This document shows, piece by piece, positions 1-9,924 of a DNA stretch of 64,000 nt. Source of the stretch: Haloarcula regularis (GTDB lineage Archaea > Halobacteriota > Halobacteria > Halobacteriales > Haloarculaceae); NCBI RefSeq assembly GCF_029338315.1, contig NZ_CP119794.1, forward strand, positions 1,302,001-1,366,000. The letters run 5' to 3'. The notes under the pieces are model-generated. The model was not told the DNA's origin, searched no databases, and saw only the letters and a list, made by a program, of their open reading frames with translations. The position numbers and the translations under genes were made by a program. Position 1 is the stretch's first letter; the number at the start of each line of letters is the position of its first letter.

Positions 1-210
1 GGCGACTTCCACGACCTGCCGATGCCGCTGTGGCTGGTCCGCGACGAGGAGACGACGGACGTGTTCCGGGTCTCCGTGCGCGACGGGACCGTCCGGCTGC
101 ACGTCCTGCCCACGACGGAATCTGACGGCCTCAGACGATTCTACGACCGTCTTCGGGGGACCGACGCGGGAGTCTCTTGGACCGTCGACCGGTCGGTCCA
201 GGAGGCCTGA
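1..210 (+). CDS. C-terminal end of an unrecognised protein (partial)
   Basis: An open frame enters from the left edge and stops at 208-210, giving about 69 residues rich in acidic and Arg residues with no membrane segment or recognisable motif. Codon use (G or C at the third position) matches real genes around it. I do not recognise the family. It ends 68 bases before the next gene on the same strand. Confidence 0.55.
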   Translation, partial: GDFHDLPMPLWLVRDEETTDVFRVSVRDGTVRLHVLPTTESDGLRRFYDRLRGTDAGVSWTVDRSVQEA

Positions 211-278
211 GTCGTCGGGGCCTTGCGGTATCACGCGGTGCCCAAATCGTCTTACCCGGGAGACGCCTCACTGTGGGT

Positions 279-1517
279 ATGACAGTCTCACGCGAGGTCG
301 AGCTCCAGGGACACATCATCGACTCCGGGACGATGGGCGCCTGTTTCGGCATCATCATGGACCTCGGCGGCTCCTTTACCGTCGAGGCGTTCGACATCGG
401 CCGCCACAAGGACGAGGAGTCCTACGCGCGCCTCCTCGTCGAGGCCGAGGACGCGGCGACGCTCCAGACCATCGTCCACGAGCTCCACCAGAACGGGGCC
501 AACCCCGCAAACCCCAAGGACGTGCAACTCGAATCCGCGCCGGCCGATCAGGTCGTCCCCGAGGGCTTTTACTCGACGACCAACCACCCGACGTTCGTCC
601 GCTACGAGGGCGAGTGGCTCGAGGTCGAGCACATGGAGATGGACTGTGCGGTCGTCGTCGAGGACAGCGAGGGGCCGCGGGCGTACACGAAGGTCCTCAA
701 CGCCGTCGAGGCGGGCGACCGCATCGTCACCGGCGAGATGGGCATCAAGGTCGAACCGCCGTCGCGGCCCCGGGATTCCGGCGGCGCCTTCGGGTTCATG
801 CGCGGCGGCGTCTCCTCCGAGCGCCCCTCCGAGACGACCATCGAGAATATCGCCACGGCCATCCGAGAGACCAAGCGGGCAGGCGGGACGGTCCTGGCCG
901 TCTGTGGCCCGGCGGTCATCCACACGGGCGCTCGCGAGGACCTCGCGCGCCTGGTCCGCGAGGGGTACGTCGACATGCTCTCGGCCGGCAACGGCTTCGC
1001 CGTCCACGACATCGAGCGGGACCTCTACGGCACCTCGCTGGGGATGGACACCGAGAGCCTCGACCACCCTCGCCACGGCCACAAGCACCACATCTACGCC
1101 ATCAGCGAGGTCATCCGCGAGGGCTCGATCGCGGCCGCCGTCGAGTCCGGCACCATCGAGTCCGGGGTGATGTACGAGTGCATCGAAAACGACCGCCCGT
1201 TCGTGCTCGCGGGGTCGATCCGCGACGACGGTCCGCTCCCGGACACCATCACCGACGCCATCGAGGCCCAGAACGCCATCCGCGAGCAGGCCCACGAGGC
1301 CGACATGGTGCTGATGCTCTCGACGCTGCTACACTCGGTCGCGGTGGGCAACTGCCTGCCCTCGACCACCCGGGTCGTCTGTGTCGACATCAACCCCGCG
1401 ACGGTCACCCAGCTGCTCGACCGCGGGTCCGCCCAGGCCGTTGGGATGGTCACCGACGTCGGCACGTTCGTCCCGATGCTGGCCGAGAAACTCATCGAGG
1501 GCGGCACCGCGCCGTAG
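279..1517 (+). CDS. archaeal ornithine cyclodeaminase-type protein (TIGR00300, LOR/SDH conserved region)
   Basis: The 412-residue product belongs to the TIGR00300 family, named from the conserved region of lysine-oxoglutarate reductase/saccharopine dehydrogenase. Archaeal members act as NAD-dependent ornithine cyclodeaminases, making proline and ammonia from ornithine. The N-terminal domain starts MTVSREVELQGHIID; the C-terminal half is Rossmann-like and contains a GPAVIHTGA stretch, an AGNGFAVHDIE motif and a His-rich RHGHKHHIY segment. The frame is open further upstream to 177, but the family begins with the residues at 279, so that ATG is used. Length is normal for the family. Family call is strong; substrate is inferred. 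Confidence 0.85.
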   Translation: MTVSREVELQGHIIDSGTMGACFGIIMDLGGSFTVEAFDIGRHKDEESYARLLVEAEDAATLQTIVHELHQNGANPANPKDVQLESAPADQVVPEGFYSTTNHPTFVRYEGEWLEVEHMEMDCAVVVEDSEGPRAYTKVLNAVEAGDRIVTGEMGIKVEPPSRPRDSGGAFGFMRGGVSSERPSETTIENIATAIRETKRAGGTVLAVCGPAVIHTGAREDLARLVREGYVDMLSAGNGFAVHDIERDLYGTSLGMDTESLDHPRHGHKHHIYAISEVIREGSIAAAVESGTIESGVMYECIENDRPFVLAGSIRDDGPLPDTITDAIEAQNAIREQAHEADMVLMLSTLLHSVAVGNCLPSTTRVVCVDINPATVTQLLDRGSAQAVGMVTDVGTFVPMLAEKLIEGGTAP

Positions 1518-1613
1518 AACTCTCCGACGGCGGGCCGACCGGCGGGCAGACCGACGTGTGAAAAATGGTGGGGTAACCGGGACGTTAAGAGGGTGGGCCG
1601 TCTCGGTCCAGGC

Positions 1614-2006
1614 ATGACCCGGAACATCCTCACGGAGGACCTCGCCGACAGCATCGTCACGACGGCCCGGACGGCCACCGGGGACTCGCTGCGCTCTGTG
1701 ACGTACTTCACCCGGGCGAACTTCGAGCAGCTCTACCTGCGGGAGGACCTCGAACGCGACGCCGACTTAAACGAGTTCGTCGGCCACGAGTGGCAGGGTT
1801 ACAAGCAGACCAAGAACGCCTACCAGGAGTCGGAACTCGGCGAGTACAAGTTCACGGTCCGGGCCTTCGAGAACGGCTACTTGCTCCGGGTGACCACGGA
1901 GCGCCAGGGCGTGCTCATCACGACAGACGGGCTCTCGATGAGTTCCTACGAGGAGATCGCCGAGGCGGTCCAGCGCCTGCTCCGCGAGGAGTCCGGCAAG
2001 GAGTAG
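1614..2006 (+). CDS. conserved haloarchaeal protein, resembles DUF7522
   Basis: The 130-residue protein has no membrane segments or catalytic motif that I can see. It has the look of the haloarchaeal DUF7522 family (N-terminal TRNILTEDLAD, a central FVGHEWQGYK segment, a C-terminal GVLITTDGLSMSSYEEI segment). The ATG at 1614 fits the family better than the upstream start at 1593. Its stop abuts the stop of the convergent exchanger gene with no gap. Function unknown. Confidence 0.7.
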   Translation: MTRNILTEDLADSIVTTARTATGDSLRSVTYFTRANFEQLYLREDLERDADLNEFVGHEWQGYKQTKNAYQESELGEYKFTVRAFENGYLLRVTTERQGVLITTDGLSMSSYEEIAEAVQRLLREESGKE

Positions 2007-2933
2007 TCACAGCAGACTCAGCGCCCAGTTGACGACGTTGAGCGCGACCAGTATCCCGCCCTCCAGGCGCGTGAGCGTCTCGTCGGTGTAGAACAGCACC
2101 GCCACCAGCACCACCGTCCCGAGCAGCCACGCCGTCGACTCGACGCCGACGGCCTCGACGGGCAGCGGTTGGACGATCGCCGCCAGGCCGAGGACGCCCA
2201 GCACGTTGAACAGCGAACTCCCGACGAGGTTGCCCGCCGAGAGCCCCATCCGGCCCTGCCTGGCCGCCGCCAGCGAGGTGGCGAACTCCGGCAGCGACGT
2301 GCCGGCGGCGACGACGGTGAGCCCGATGACCCACTGGGAGACGCCCAGTGCCTCCGCGATGTCCACCGCCGAGAGGACGAGCAGGTGGCCGCCACCGACG
2401 ACCAGCGCCAGGCCGCCGACCAGACGGCCGGCGTCGAGCCAGCCGAACGACTCGTCCGGCGGCGCCGTGACGCGTTCGCTTCCCAGACGCACGAGGACGA
2501 CGAGATAGCCAACCAGTATCGCAAAGAGGAGCGCTCCCTCCGGCCGGCTCAGGCGGCCGTCGCCGACGAACACGAGCAGGAGTCCCGTCGCGACGATGAG
2601 CAAGAGCGCGTCCCGGCGGACGAGCGTCCGCGAGGTGGCAAGCGCCTGGACGAGCGCGACGCCGCCGAGGATGAACCCGAGGTTGAGGACGTTTGACCCG
2701 ACGACGTTGGCGACGGAGATGTCCGGGCGGCCGGCGAACGCGGCGTCCAAGGTGACCGCGAACTCGGGGGCGGAGGTCCCGAAGGCGACGACGGTGAGCC
2801 CGATGACCAGCCCCGGGACGCCGAGGCGTTTCGCGACGCGGGCGGCGCCGGTGACAAACTGGTCGGCACCGAACCACAGCGCCACGACGGCCACGGCGAC
2901 GAAGAGAGCGTCGAACAGGACCATCAGCGACAC
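2007..2933 (-). CDS. sodium/calcium exchanger family protein (CaCA, YrbG type)
   Basis: This 308-residue integral membrane protein has about ten hydrophobic segments and the two inverted alpha repeats of the cation/Ca2+ antiporter superfamily: GTSAPEF with VVGSNVLN in the first half, and GTSLPEF with LVGSSLFN in the second. The acidic residues in these repeats bind the ion in characterised exchangers. A soluble linker separates the halves. It probably exports Ca2+ in exchange for Na+ at the cytoplasmic membrane. Length is typical of the short prokaryotic family. Confidence 0.9.
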   Translation of the reverse strand: MSLMVLFDALFVAVAVVALWFGADQFVTGAARVAKRLGVPGLVIGLTVVAFGTSAPEFAVTLDAAFAGRPDISVANVVGSNVLNLGFILGGVALVQALATSRTLVRRDALLLIVATGLLLVFVGDGRLSRPEGALLFAILVGYLVVLVRLGSERVTAPPDESFGWLDAGRLVGGLALVVGGGHLLVLSAVDIAEALGVSQWVIGLTVVAAGTSLPEFATSLAAARQGRMGLSAGNLVGSSLFNVLGVLGLAAIVQPLPVEAVGVESTAWLLGTVVLVAVLFYTDETLTRLEGGILVALNVVNWALSLL

Positions 2934-3047
2934 CTCGGCACGGACGGAGACGGGTTCCGACGGGGCGACACGTGCCGGCCTACCGCCAGCAAGCCCCTAA
3001 CTGTTGTGCCCCACCAGAGTTATGCCACGCCCGGCGAATCCACGGAC

Positions 3048-4297
3048 ATGACACTCGACCCGGTCCACGTCGACGGCATCGCCCAGCTCGCGGGACAGGT
3101 GGGCAGGACCGTCGAGACGAGCGACCAGGGAGCCGTCGCCGAGGACGTCTGGGAAAACTTCCTGGACCCGCTCTGGGCGGACGGGACGGAGGTGCTGGCA
3201 CCGCTCGACGAGCAGCGCCGCCGGAAGGTGCCCATCGAGGATGTCGCGCTGGAGGAGCCCCCGTATCCCACCCAGCACGGCCTGGACTCGGGGACCATCA
3301 ACCCGACGACGTTCAAGAACGGACTCGTCCTGGACGTCGCACAGGCCGCGATGAGCGCCGTCCCCTCGGACGTCGACCTGCACCGCGCCCGGACCATCAT
3401 CATGGCCGTCCACACGAACGACTCGACGGTGCAGTTCGACGGCGACTGGCGGGCGGACGACCGGGGCTTTGCCCGCCGTCGGGTGCTGGAGGTGCCACAG
3501 GTCGACCGGTACGAACAGCGGGTCGTCCACGCGCTGGCGCTGTACCTGGCCGAGAGCCGGCACGCGCTGACGAACGCCGACGTGGTCGAGGACCTATTCG
3601 TCCTCGACGGGCCCATCTACCCAACTGGGCTCCTCCGGTGGGCCGAGCGCGACGCCGAGTGGCGGACCTACTGGCCGAGGACGATCGGCCAAAGACCGTC
3701 GTGGGCAACTACGTCGAGCTCGTCGAACGGTTCGTCGAGCGGGACGTCCCGCTGGTCGGGTTCGTCAAGAACTCCGCCGCGAAGACGCTCACCCGGGCCG
3801 TCCGTCGCAAGACGGCTGCTCCCTGGGTCAACGACGCCTCCTTCTTCCGTCGTGTGCTGGAACGGCGGACCGACGACGGGGACCTCGCGCGGGACTGTCT
3901 GACCTTCACCAACTGGTTCGTCTCGCGGGGCGGGACCGACGGCGTGATGGCCGCCGGGGGCGACGCGCTGGGCGTCGAGCGGTCGCTCGACGCCGAGGCT
4001 TACGAAGTGACCTTCTTTGCCCTGTACGACCCGCGGACCGACCTGGTCTTCCGCGTCGAGGCGCCGTACGCGTTCACGCGCGACCCGGAGCGCCGGGAGC
4101 GACTGACCAGGCAGGTGCTCCACGACGTGGCGGCCGAACGGGGACCGCCCCTGGCCGTGGCCAAGGCCGACGAACTGGCACGAATCGACCGCCAGGGGAG
4201 CGAAGAGCTCACGCGGCGCATCGAGCGGGAGTTCGACACCGACCGGGAGAAAGCGTACGACGACGAGCGGTGGGGCGCGGTCTCGGAAGCGTTCTGA
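3048..4297 (+). pseudogene. nurA: DNA double-strand-break repair nuclease NurA, frameshifted
   Basis: NurA is the 5'-3' nuclease that works with the HerA translocase to resect DNA ends. The first part reads from the ATG at 3048 to about residue 204 (ending RWAERDAEW); the rest (LLAEDDRPKTVVGNYVE onward, to AVSEAF) is in another frame. Adding one G to the GG near 3663-3665 gives EWRDLLAEDDRPK and one 416-residue protein of normal haloarchaeal NurA length. A catalytic-type acidic motif is present in LDSGTINPT. herA lies 1.3 kb downstream on the same strand, after two opposite-strand genes. The break is probably a sequencing error, since this is a core repair gene. Confidence 0.82.
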
Positions 4298-4298
4298 C

Positions 4299-4636
4299 TC
4301 AGTGGGCTTCGCCGGCCTGGAGGACCGTGATCTCGACGTCGGCCGCGTCGACGCCGACGCGCGCGAACTGCGTCCTGACGTGGTCCTTCGCGGCCTCGAT
4401 GGCGGCCTCGCGGGTCTCGAAGCCGCGGGGCATCGGCGACTCGAAGGCGACCCGCAGTTCGCGGTCGCCGATCTGCTGGGTGCTCCCGCCGCTCTCGACC
4501 TCGTAGAAGGCGTCACAGACCCAGACGTACGGCGCCCCCTCGTCGGGTGCCCCTTGAACGACGGGGGTTCTTCGCCAGGTTCGAACAGCGTGCCGGTGAG
4601 GCCGGTCCCGCCGGCGTTTCCTCGGATGAGCAACAT
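4299..4636 (-). pseudogene. DUF7113 family haloarchaeal protein, frameshifted
   Basis: A small conserved protein that matches what I know of DUF7113: MLLIRGNAGGTGLTG at the start, then PYVWVCDAFYEVESGG and a C-terminal half ending VLQAGEAH. The first 34 residues and the rest are in different frames. The plus strand reads GTGCCCCTTG near 4547-4556; one more C restores a continuous 112-residue protein (EPPSFKGAPDEGAPYVW). No catalytic motif is visible. The gene is convergent with nurA, one base from its stop. Function unknown. Confidence 0.75.
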
Positions 4637-4741
4637 GCCAGACGGTAGGCGGCCCAGCGGCAAAAGGGTCCCTCCGAAACCGTTTTTGCCTCGCGGCCCG
4701 TGCGCTGCGGGAACACACCACACGAAGGGGAGAGGCGGGCG

Positions 4742-5533
4742 CTACAGCGTGCAGTCGACGACCACCGGGAAGTGGTCCGACGCGTAGTGGTCGTCGTCCC
4801 GGTCCGTGCAGACGGCGTGCGTGGCGACGTCGAACTCGCCGGTGACGAAGACGTGGTCGATGCCCATGTCCGGGAGGAGGTCGTGGAAGTCCGACCGGGT
4901 CGTCGTCGGGCCGTGGCGGTGGGTCGCGAGGCCGCGGGTGTCAAACAGGCGCCGCCCGTCGGGGAGTTCGTGGTCGACGGCGGCGGCGTGGGCCGGGTCG
5001 CCGACGACGCAGTTGAAATCGCCCATCACCAGGCCGGGGTCGGCTCCGACCGCGGCGTCGAACCGGTCGAGGACGAGCTCGATGCCCGCCCGTCGAGCCC
5101 GTTCGCCCTCGTGGTCCAGGTGGGTGTTGAGGACGAGGAGGCGCTGGTCCGACCGGCGGTCCTGCAGGCGGGCGTGGGTGGCGACGCGGGGGTAGCGGGC
5201 GTCCCAGCCGACGCTGCCGGGCGTCTCCGGGGTCTCCGAGAGCCAGAACGTCTCCGTCGCCACGCATTCGAACCGGTCGGTCCGGACCCCGACGGCGGTG
5301 TGTTCGCCGCCCGCCGCGACAGAGTCCCGCGGGTCGCCCACCCAGTCGTAGCCGGGCAGCAGCTCCTCCAGTTCGCGCATCTGGTGGGCCATCGCTTCCT
5401 GGATGCCGACGACGTCCGGCCCGTGAAACCGGACGGTACTGGCGACGAGGCGGCGCCGGTGGGGCCAGGCGTCGCGCCCGTCGGAGGCCGTGTCGTATCG
5501 CACGTTGAACGTCATCACCCGCAACCCGTCCAT
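4742..5533 (-). CDS. endonuclease/exonuclease/phosphatase family protein
   Basis: The 263-residue protein has the full motif set of the EEP metal-dependent phosphodiesterase fold: MTFNVRYD near the start, the metal-binding Glu in VGIQEAM, NTHLDHEG, GDFNC and the C-terminal SDHFPVVVD. Members cleave nucleic-acid or other phosphodiester bonds. There is no signal peptide, so it is probably cytoplasmic. Substrate cannot be deduced. It is transcribed away from herA. Confidence 0.85.
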   Translation of the reverse strand: MDGLRVMTFNVRYDTASDGRDAWPHRRRLVASTVRFHGPDVVGIQEAMAHQMRELEELLPGYDWVGDPRDSVAAGGEHTAVGVRTDRFECVATETFWLSETPETPGSVGWDARYPRVATHARLQDRRSDQRLLVLNTHLDHEGERARRAGIELVLDRFDAAVGADPGLVMGDFNCVVGDPAHAAAVDHELPDGRRLFDTRGLATHRHGPTTTRSDFHDLLPDMGIDHVFVTGEFDVATHAVCTDRDDDHYASDHFPVVVDCTL

Positions 5534-5622
5534 GTGAGGGGAGTCGGGGGCCCACCGGCGTAAGGTTTCACTTCCGCTCCGGTGGGGAAAGCGGTTTGTC
5601 GCTCGGCGCCGTCCGCCCCGGT

Positions 5623-7446
5623 ATGTCCGACCTCGGGGACTTCACCGACTTCAGCGCCGACGACGCCGGGGAGGACCCGGCCGACGACGGCGACCCCGTC
5701 GGTGAGTCCGCCACAGCCGCGACGAGCGTCGACTCGACAGACGACACCTTCGAGCAGATGGACACCGACCCGGTGGCCCCGGACGCCGGCCTCGGCGTCC
5801 TCTCGGCGGCCGGCGGCCTCCGCATCAGCGAGGAGGCCGACGAGACCTGCCTCCGGGCCTACGTCACCGCCGCGAACCGCTCGGCCGTCCGCATCGGCAA
5901 GTACCTGCTGGTCCCCTACCCCGACGGCGAGCGCCTGTTCTGTCGCATCACCGCCTTAGAGTACGCCCAGGAGTTCCGGGCCGACGACGCCACCGAGATC
6001 CACGCTCGCCGGGCGATGCGCGAGCAGGGCATCGACGAGCAGGACTTCAAGTTCATCGCCGAGCTCGACCCCGTCGCGGTGCTGTACACCGACGGCGGCG
6101 AGCTCAAGCGCCGGATGACCGACCGCGTGCCCAAGCCCGAGACGGTGGTCCGGGAGGCCACCGACAAGACCGAGATAAAGACCGGGCTGAAGATTCCCGA
6201 AGACGGCGTCTTCCTGGGGCACCTCTCGGTCGGCGGCGAGAAGGTCCGGACGGCGGCCGAACCGCCGACCATCGACTACCGCCTGAAGGACGACTACGAC
6301 GCGGGCGACCCGCTGGTCTTCCGGCACACGCTCGTCGCCGGCGGGACGGGGTCGGGCAAGACCCACAGTTCGAAGAACGTCCTTCGCCAGTACCTCGGGC
6401 GGACCTACGAGATGGGCGACGGCCGCACCCCCGAGCTCGCGGTGGTCCAGTTCGACCCCCAGGACGAGTACGCCCAGATGCACGACGACAATCCGGCGAT
6501 GACCGACGAGTTCGCGCGCCGCTGCGAGCGCGAGGGCGTCGCCCACGGCGGCTACGACGACACCATCGCGTTCGTCCCGAAGGTGGCCGGCGCCGACTAC
6601 AGCGCCAGCCACCACGGCGCCGAGCAGGTCGAGTTCACCGTCCCGTTCTCGCTGGTCTACGAGAACCCCTGGCTCATCGCCGGGTCGGCGCTCAACGACA
6701 ACCAGTACGGCGCGCTCGTCAACACGCTGCTCCCGCGGTTCCGGCGCCAGTACGGGTCGAGCGGGACCTACGACGACTTCAAGACCTTCCTCTCGGACCC
6801 CGCGATGAAGGAGGAACTCCACGAGGCCGGCGACGTCCACGAGGCCACCTTCGACGCCGTCAAACGCCGGGTGCGCGGGTTCGACGCCGTCTTCGACCAG
6901 GACGCCCGGCCGATCACCGACCAGATACCCCAGCTGGTCCGGGACGGCGGGCTCACGGTCATCCCGACCTACCACATCACCGACTCGCGGACGGCCTCGA
7001 CCGTCGTGCTGGCCGTCTCGAGCCTCCTCATCGACCAGAAGCTCTCGAACGATCCGACCTACGACCGCATCAAGGAGACGCCCCTGGTGGTGGGGATGGA
7101 CGAGGCCCACAACTTCCTGACCGACGCCGACAGCGTCCAGGCCCGGAAGGTCATCGGGAAGTTCACCGAGGCCGCCAAACAGGGTCGCAAGGAGCGCCTG
7201 GGCCTGTATCTCATCACGCAGGACCCCCAGGACATCGCCGACCCCGTGTTCAAGCAGATCAACACGACGATGGTCCTGAACCTGGGCGACGAGGACGCCA
7301 TCAAGGCGGTCAACATCCCGTCGAACTTAGAGTCGAAGGTGCCCTACATGGAGAAAGGCCAGCGGGTCGTCTACTCGCCGGACAACTCCGAACCGGTCGA
7401 GCTCATCGGGCTCTCGACCTGCGTGACCCGCCACGGCCGGGACTGA
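5623..7446 (+). CDS. herA: DNA repair translocase/helicase HerA
   Basis: HerA is a hexameric FtsK-like DNA pump that works with NurA in double-strand-break end processing. The 607-residue protein has an acidic N-terminal tail, a HAS-barrel-like N-terminal domain, a Walker A motif GGTGSGKTH near residue 240, a Walker B-like VVGMDEAHNF near residue 487 and a LITQDPQDI sensor segment. The ATG at 5623 (MSDLGDF) is preferred over the upstream start at 5596 because the added residues look like leader. nurA lies upstream on the same strand, supporting a shared role even though the genes are not directly joined. Confidence 0.88.
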   Translation: MSDLGDFTDFSADDAGEDPADDGDPVGESATAATSVDSTDDTFEQMDTDPVAPDAGLGVLSAAGGLRISEEADETCLRAYVTAANRSAVRIGKYLLVPYPDGERLFCRITALEYAQEFRADDATEIHARRAMREQGIDEQDFKFIAELDPVAVLYTDGGELKRRMTDRVPKPETVVREATDKTEIKTGLKIPEDGVFLGHLSVGGEKVRTAAEPPTIDYRLKDDYDAGDPLVFRHTLVAGGTGSGKTHSSKNVLRQYLGRTYEMGDGRTPELAVVQFDPQDEYAQMHDDNPAMTDEFARRCEREGVAHGGYDDTIAFVPKVAGADYSASHHGAEQVEFTVPFSLVYENPWLIAGSALNDNQYGALVNTLLPRFRRQYGSSGTYDDFKTFLSDPAMKEELHEAGDVHEATFDAVKRRVRGFDAVFDQDARPITDQIPQLVRDGGLTVIPTYHITDSRTASTVVLAVSSLLIDQKLSNDPTYDRIKETPLVVGMDEAHNFLTDADSVQARKVIGKFTEAAKQGRKERLGLYLITQDPQDIADPVFKQINTTMVLNLGDEDAIKAVNIPSNLESKVPYMEKGQRVVYSPDNSEPVELIGLSTCVTRHGRD

Positions 7447-7449
7447 CGG

Positions 7450-8839
7450 CTACCGGAACGCGTCGACCAGCCGGTCCCGGAACGCCGTCGCGCTGGTGTA
7501 CCGGTCCCGTGGCTCCGGTTCCATCGCCCGGGCCAGCACGTCGTCGAGTGGCGACGCGGCCTGGTTCACCTGGCCCGGGGGCGTGAGGTCGCCCTCCCGG
7601 ATGGCCGCCGCCAGGTCGACGTCCGCCTCGAAGGGCGCCCGGTCGACCAGCAACCGGTACGCGAGCGCGCCCAGCTGGTAGGTGCCCGTCGTCGGCGTCG
7701 TCTCACCGTCCAGCTGCTCGGGCCGTGTAGGGCGTGACCAGCTGCTCGCCGACGGCATCGGTCACCGCCCACTGGAGCCCCCAGTCCGACAGCGTCGCCC
7801 GCATCTCGTCGCCGCGTGCCACGAGACAGACGGTCTCCGGGCGGATGCCCCGGCGCGGGAGGTCGTATCGGGTCGCGATGTCGAGCGCCGACGCGAGGTC
7901 ACAGACGACGCGCAGTCGCTGGCGCATCGAGAGGTCCGCGACGTGGTCCACGAGCGTCCCCTCGCCCGCGGGGTAGGCGACCCACGGGGCCGGGCCGATG
8001 CCGACGTCGCGGACCGCCGTGACGTGGGCCGCGTCCGCGATGGTCTCCCAGTCGGTGACCGCCGACATGAACGCGGTCATCACCGACCGGTCGCTCGTAA
8101 AGGCCGGCGACAGGGTCGCGATCTCGACCGGTTCGTCGTCCGCGTCGGTCGCCCGGTAGCGGTGGACCGGGCCCGACGTGTCGACGTCGGTGACCGCAGA
8201 GAGGTCCGCGATGGCCGCGTCGAGGACCTGCGCCGGGGTCGGCGAGTCGTCGTCCGGTGACCCGTCGGTTGGGCCGGCGTCGCCGTCAGTCGATTGCTCC
8301 GGGTCGTCCGCAACGCCAGCGCTGGCGGGTGCGGCGGGCGGGTCCTCGACGAACCGGTGGTCGACGACCTGCTGGCGCTCGTCGTCGGGGGAGTACACCT
8401 CGAGGTGCTTGAAGTGGTACGCGTGCTGGACCGACCGTCCCAGCGAGCAGGCTCGCTGCTTCGCCGGGGCCGTCTCGAAGAGGACGTGGCCCTCGGCCGG
8501 GACGACGGCCCAGGCCTCGAGCAGGTCGTCGTACCTGACTTCGAGTCGCTCGTACAGCGGGTTCCAGTAGACGTTGCCCAGGCGGTCCGTGGCGCCCCAC
8601 TGGAGCAGACACGGGTGACCGTCGTCGTCCATCGTCTCCCGACCCGCTCGCACCCCGCCGATGCGGGCCTCGTGCGTCGAGATGGGCGTGGCCGGCCCCT
8701 CCCGGTAGGCACAGAGGACCCACTCCTCGTCGTCCTCGCGAAGTTCGAGCGGTCTGGTCCGCTCGAGGGCGGCCCCCGCGTCCTGCTCGCCCGGGCCACC
8801 GCCCGCTGTCCCCCTGCCCATCGAGTCCCCACCAGCCAT
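7450..8839 (-). pseudogene. protein-kinase-like (probable pseudokinase) protein, frameshifted
   Basis: The N-terminal part, about 150 residues, is a haloarchaeal domain that I cannot name. It is followed by an acidic Pro/Ser/Asp linker and a C-terminal domain with kinase C-lobe layout. In place of the HRD motif it has RRGIRPETV, and in place of DFG it has SDWGL, so catalytic residues look lost. A TAPEQL activation-segment equivalent and a C-terminal YQLGALAYRLL helix are recognisable. The last 90 or so residues are in another frame: near 7720-7730 two bases appear missing, or one extra. Start is the ATG at 8839; an AT-rich box (8871-8879) lies upstream. Function unknown. Confidence 0.65.
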
Positions 8840-8992
8840 AGTCGTCCACAACAACTGTCACGTGGGAAGAAATAATTTCCGGACATGACAGGGCGACTGG
8901 CGTCGCGCCGACCACGGCGGGTCGAGCGGGAAGGGACGCCGGCACCGGACTCGAGGCGAACATTCAAGCCCGACGGGGTGTCCACTCGTACC

Positions 8993-9424
8993 ATGAGCAA
9001 ACGGATACTCGTACCAGTCGACGGGTCGGAACAGGCGGCCGACGCCCTGGCGTACGTCCTAGAAGAGTTCCCCGAGTCGACGGTCGTCCTGTTGCACGTC
9101 ATCAACCCCGCCGAGGCCGGGTACAGTGCCCAGGCGTCCGTCCCCTCCTTCTCCGAGGAGTGGTACGAGGACCAGAAGGAAAGCGCCGAAGCGCTGTTCG
9201 ACGAGTTCGAGGAGGACGCCTCCGAGGCCGGCGTCACGGACGTCGAGCGCGTCCTCGAGGTCGGCCGGCCGACCCAGACCATCGTCGACTACGCCGCCGA
9301 CCACGACGTCGATCAGATCGTGATGGGGAGCCACGGCCGGTCCGGCGTCTCGCGCATCCTGCTGGGCAGCGTCGCGGAACTCGTCGTCCGGCGCGCGACC
9401 GTTCCGGTGACCGTCATCAGGTAG
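8993..9424 (+). CDS. universal stress protein (UspA family)
   Basis: The 143-residue single-domain UspA protein begins with the typical ILVPVDGSEQA strand and ends with the ATP-binding GSHGRSGVSRILLGSVAE signature (the G-2x-G-9x-G(S/T) pattern), so it probably binds ATP. The ATG at 8993 begins the domain; the open frame to 8885 adds a non-homologous leader. It is convergent with a second Usp gene, two bases from its stop. Confidence 0.9.
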   Translation: MSKRILVPVDGSEQAADALAYVLEEFPESTVVLLHVINPAEAGYSAQASVPSFSEEWYEDQKESAEALFDEFEEDASEAGVTDVERVLEVGRPTQTIVDYAADHDVDQIVMGSHGRSGVSRILLGSVAELVVRRATVPVTVIR

Positions 9425-9426
9425 GC

Positions 9427-9870
9427 CTAGGCGTGCCGGATGATGTGGACGTCGTACTGCGGGTCCTCGGAGACCGGTGCGCCGACGCTGGTCACCGGCG
9501 TCGAGACGCGCCCGGCGTTCTCGCTGCCGATGAAGATGATGGAGGCGTCCTCCTCGTTGGCGACGGTCCGGATGGTCCGGACCACGTCGGTCGTGTTCGA
9601 CGCCATCGAGCTGACGTTCTCCGGAATCTCGGCGCGAAAGCGAGCCTTCGGGGCGATCTCGGCGGCCTGCCCTTCGAGCTTCTCGGCTATCTTGTCGATG
9701 TCGAAGGTCTCCTCGGGGTCGAGCCAGTCCCGCTCGAGTGCGAGTTCCACCGAGTCGGGGATGACGCTCAGCACGACGACTTCCTCCCCGCGGTACTCGC
9801 TGAACTCCGCGGCGCGTTCCAGTGCCGCTTTCGAGAGGGACGACCCGTCGAAGGGGACTAGCAGAACCAT
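9427..9870 (-). CDS. universal stress protein-like (UspA family), divergent
   Basis: The 147-residue protein starts VLLVPFDGSSLSKAAL, the UspA N-terminal strand and helix, and ends VGAPVSEDPQYDVHIIRHA. The usual G-x2-G ATP-binding loop is replaced by IGSENAGRVSTPVTSV, so it is probably a non-ATP-binding member. It faces the preceding Usp gene tail to tail. The two may form mixed dimers, which is inference only. Confidence 0.85.
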   Translation of the reverse strand: MVLLVPFDGSSLSKAALERAAEFSEYRGEEVVVLSVIPDSVELALERDWLDPEETFDIDKIAEKLEGQAAEIAPKARFRAEIPENVSSMASNTTDVVRTIRTVANEEDASIIFIGSENAGRVSTPVTSVGAPVSEDPQYDVHIIRHA

Positions 9871-9924
9871 ACGAACGCCTGTTCGGGTAATCAGATAAGT
9901 GTTGACGAAACGGCCACGTCGACC

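Noticed and set aside
288..1295. Long open frame antisense to the ornithine cyclodeaminase gene
   Set aside because: High GC lowers stop frequency; the frame is low-complexity Arg/Asp/Val and has no family. The sense strand is a clear enzyme.
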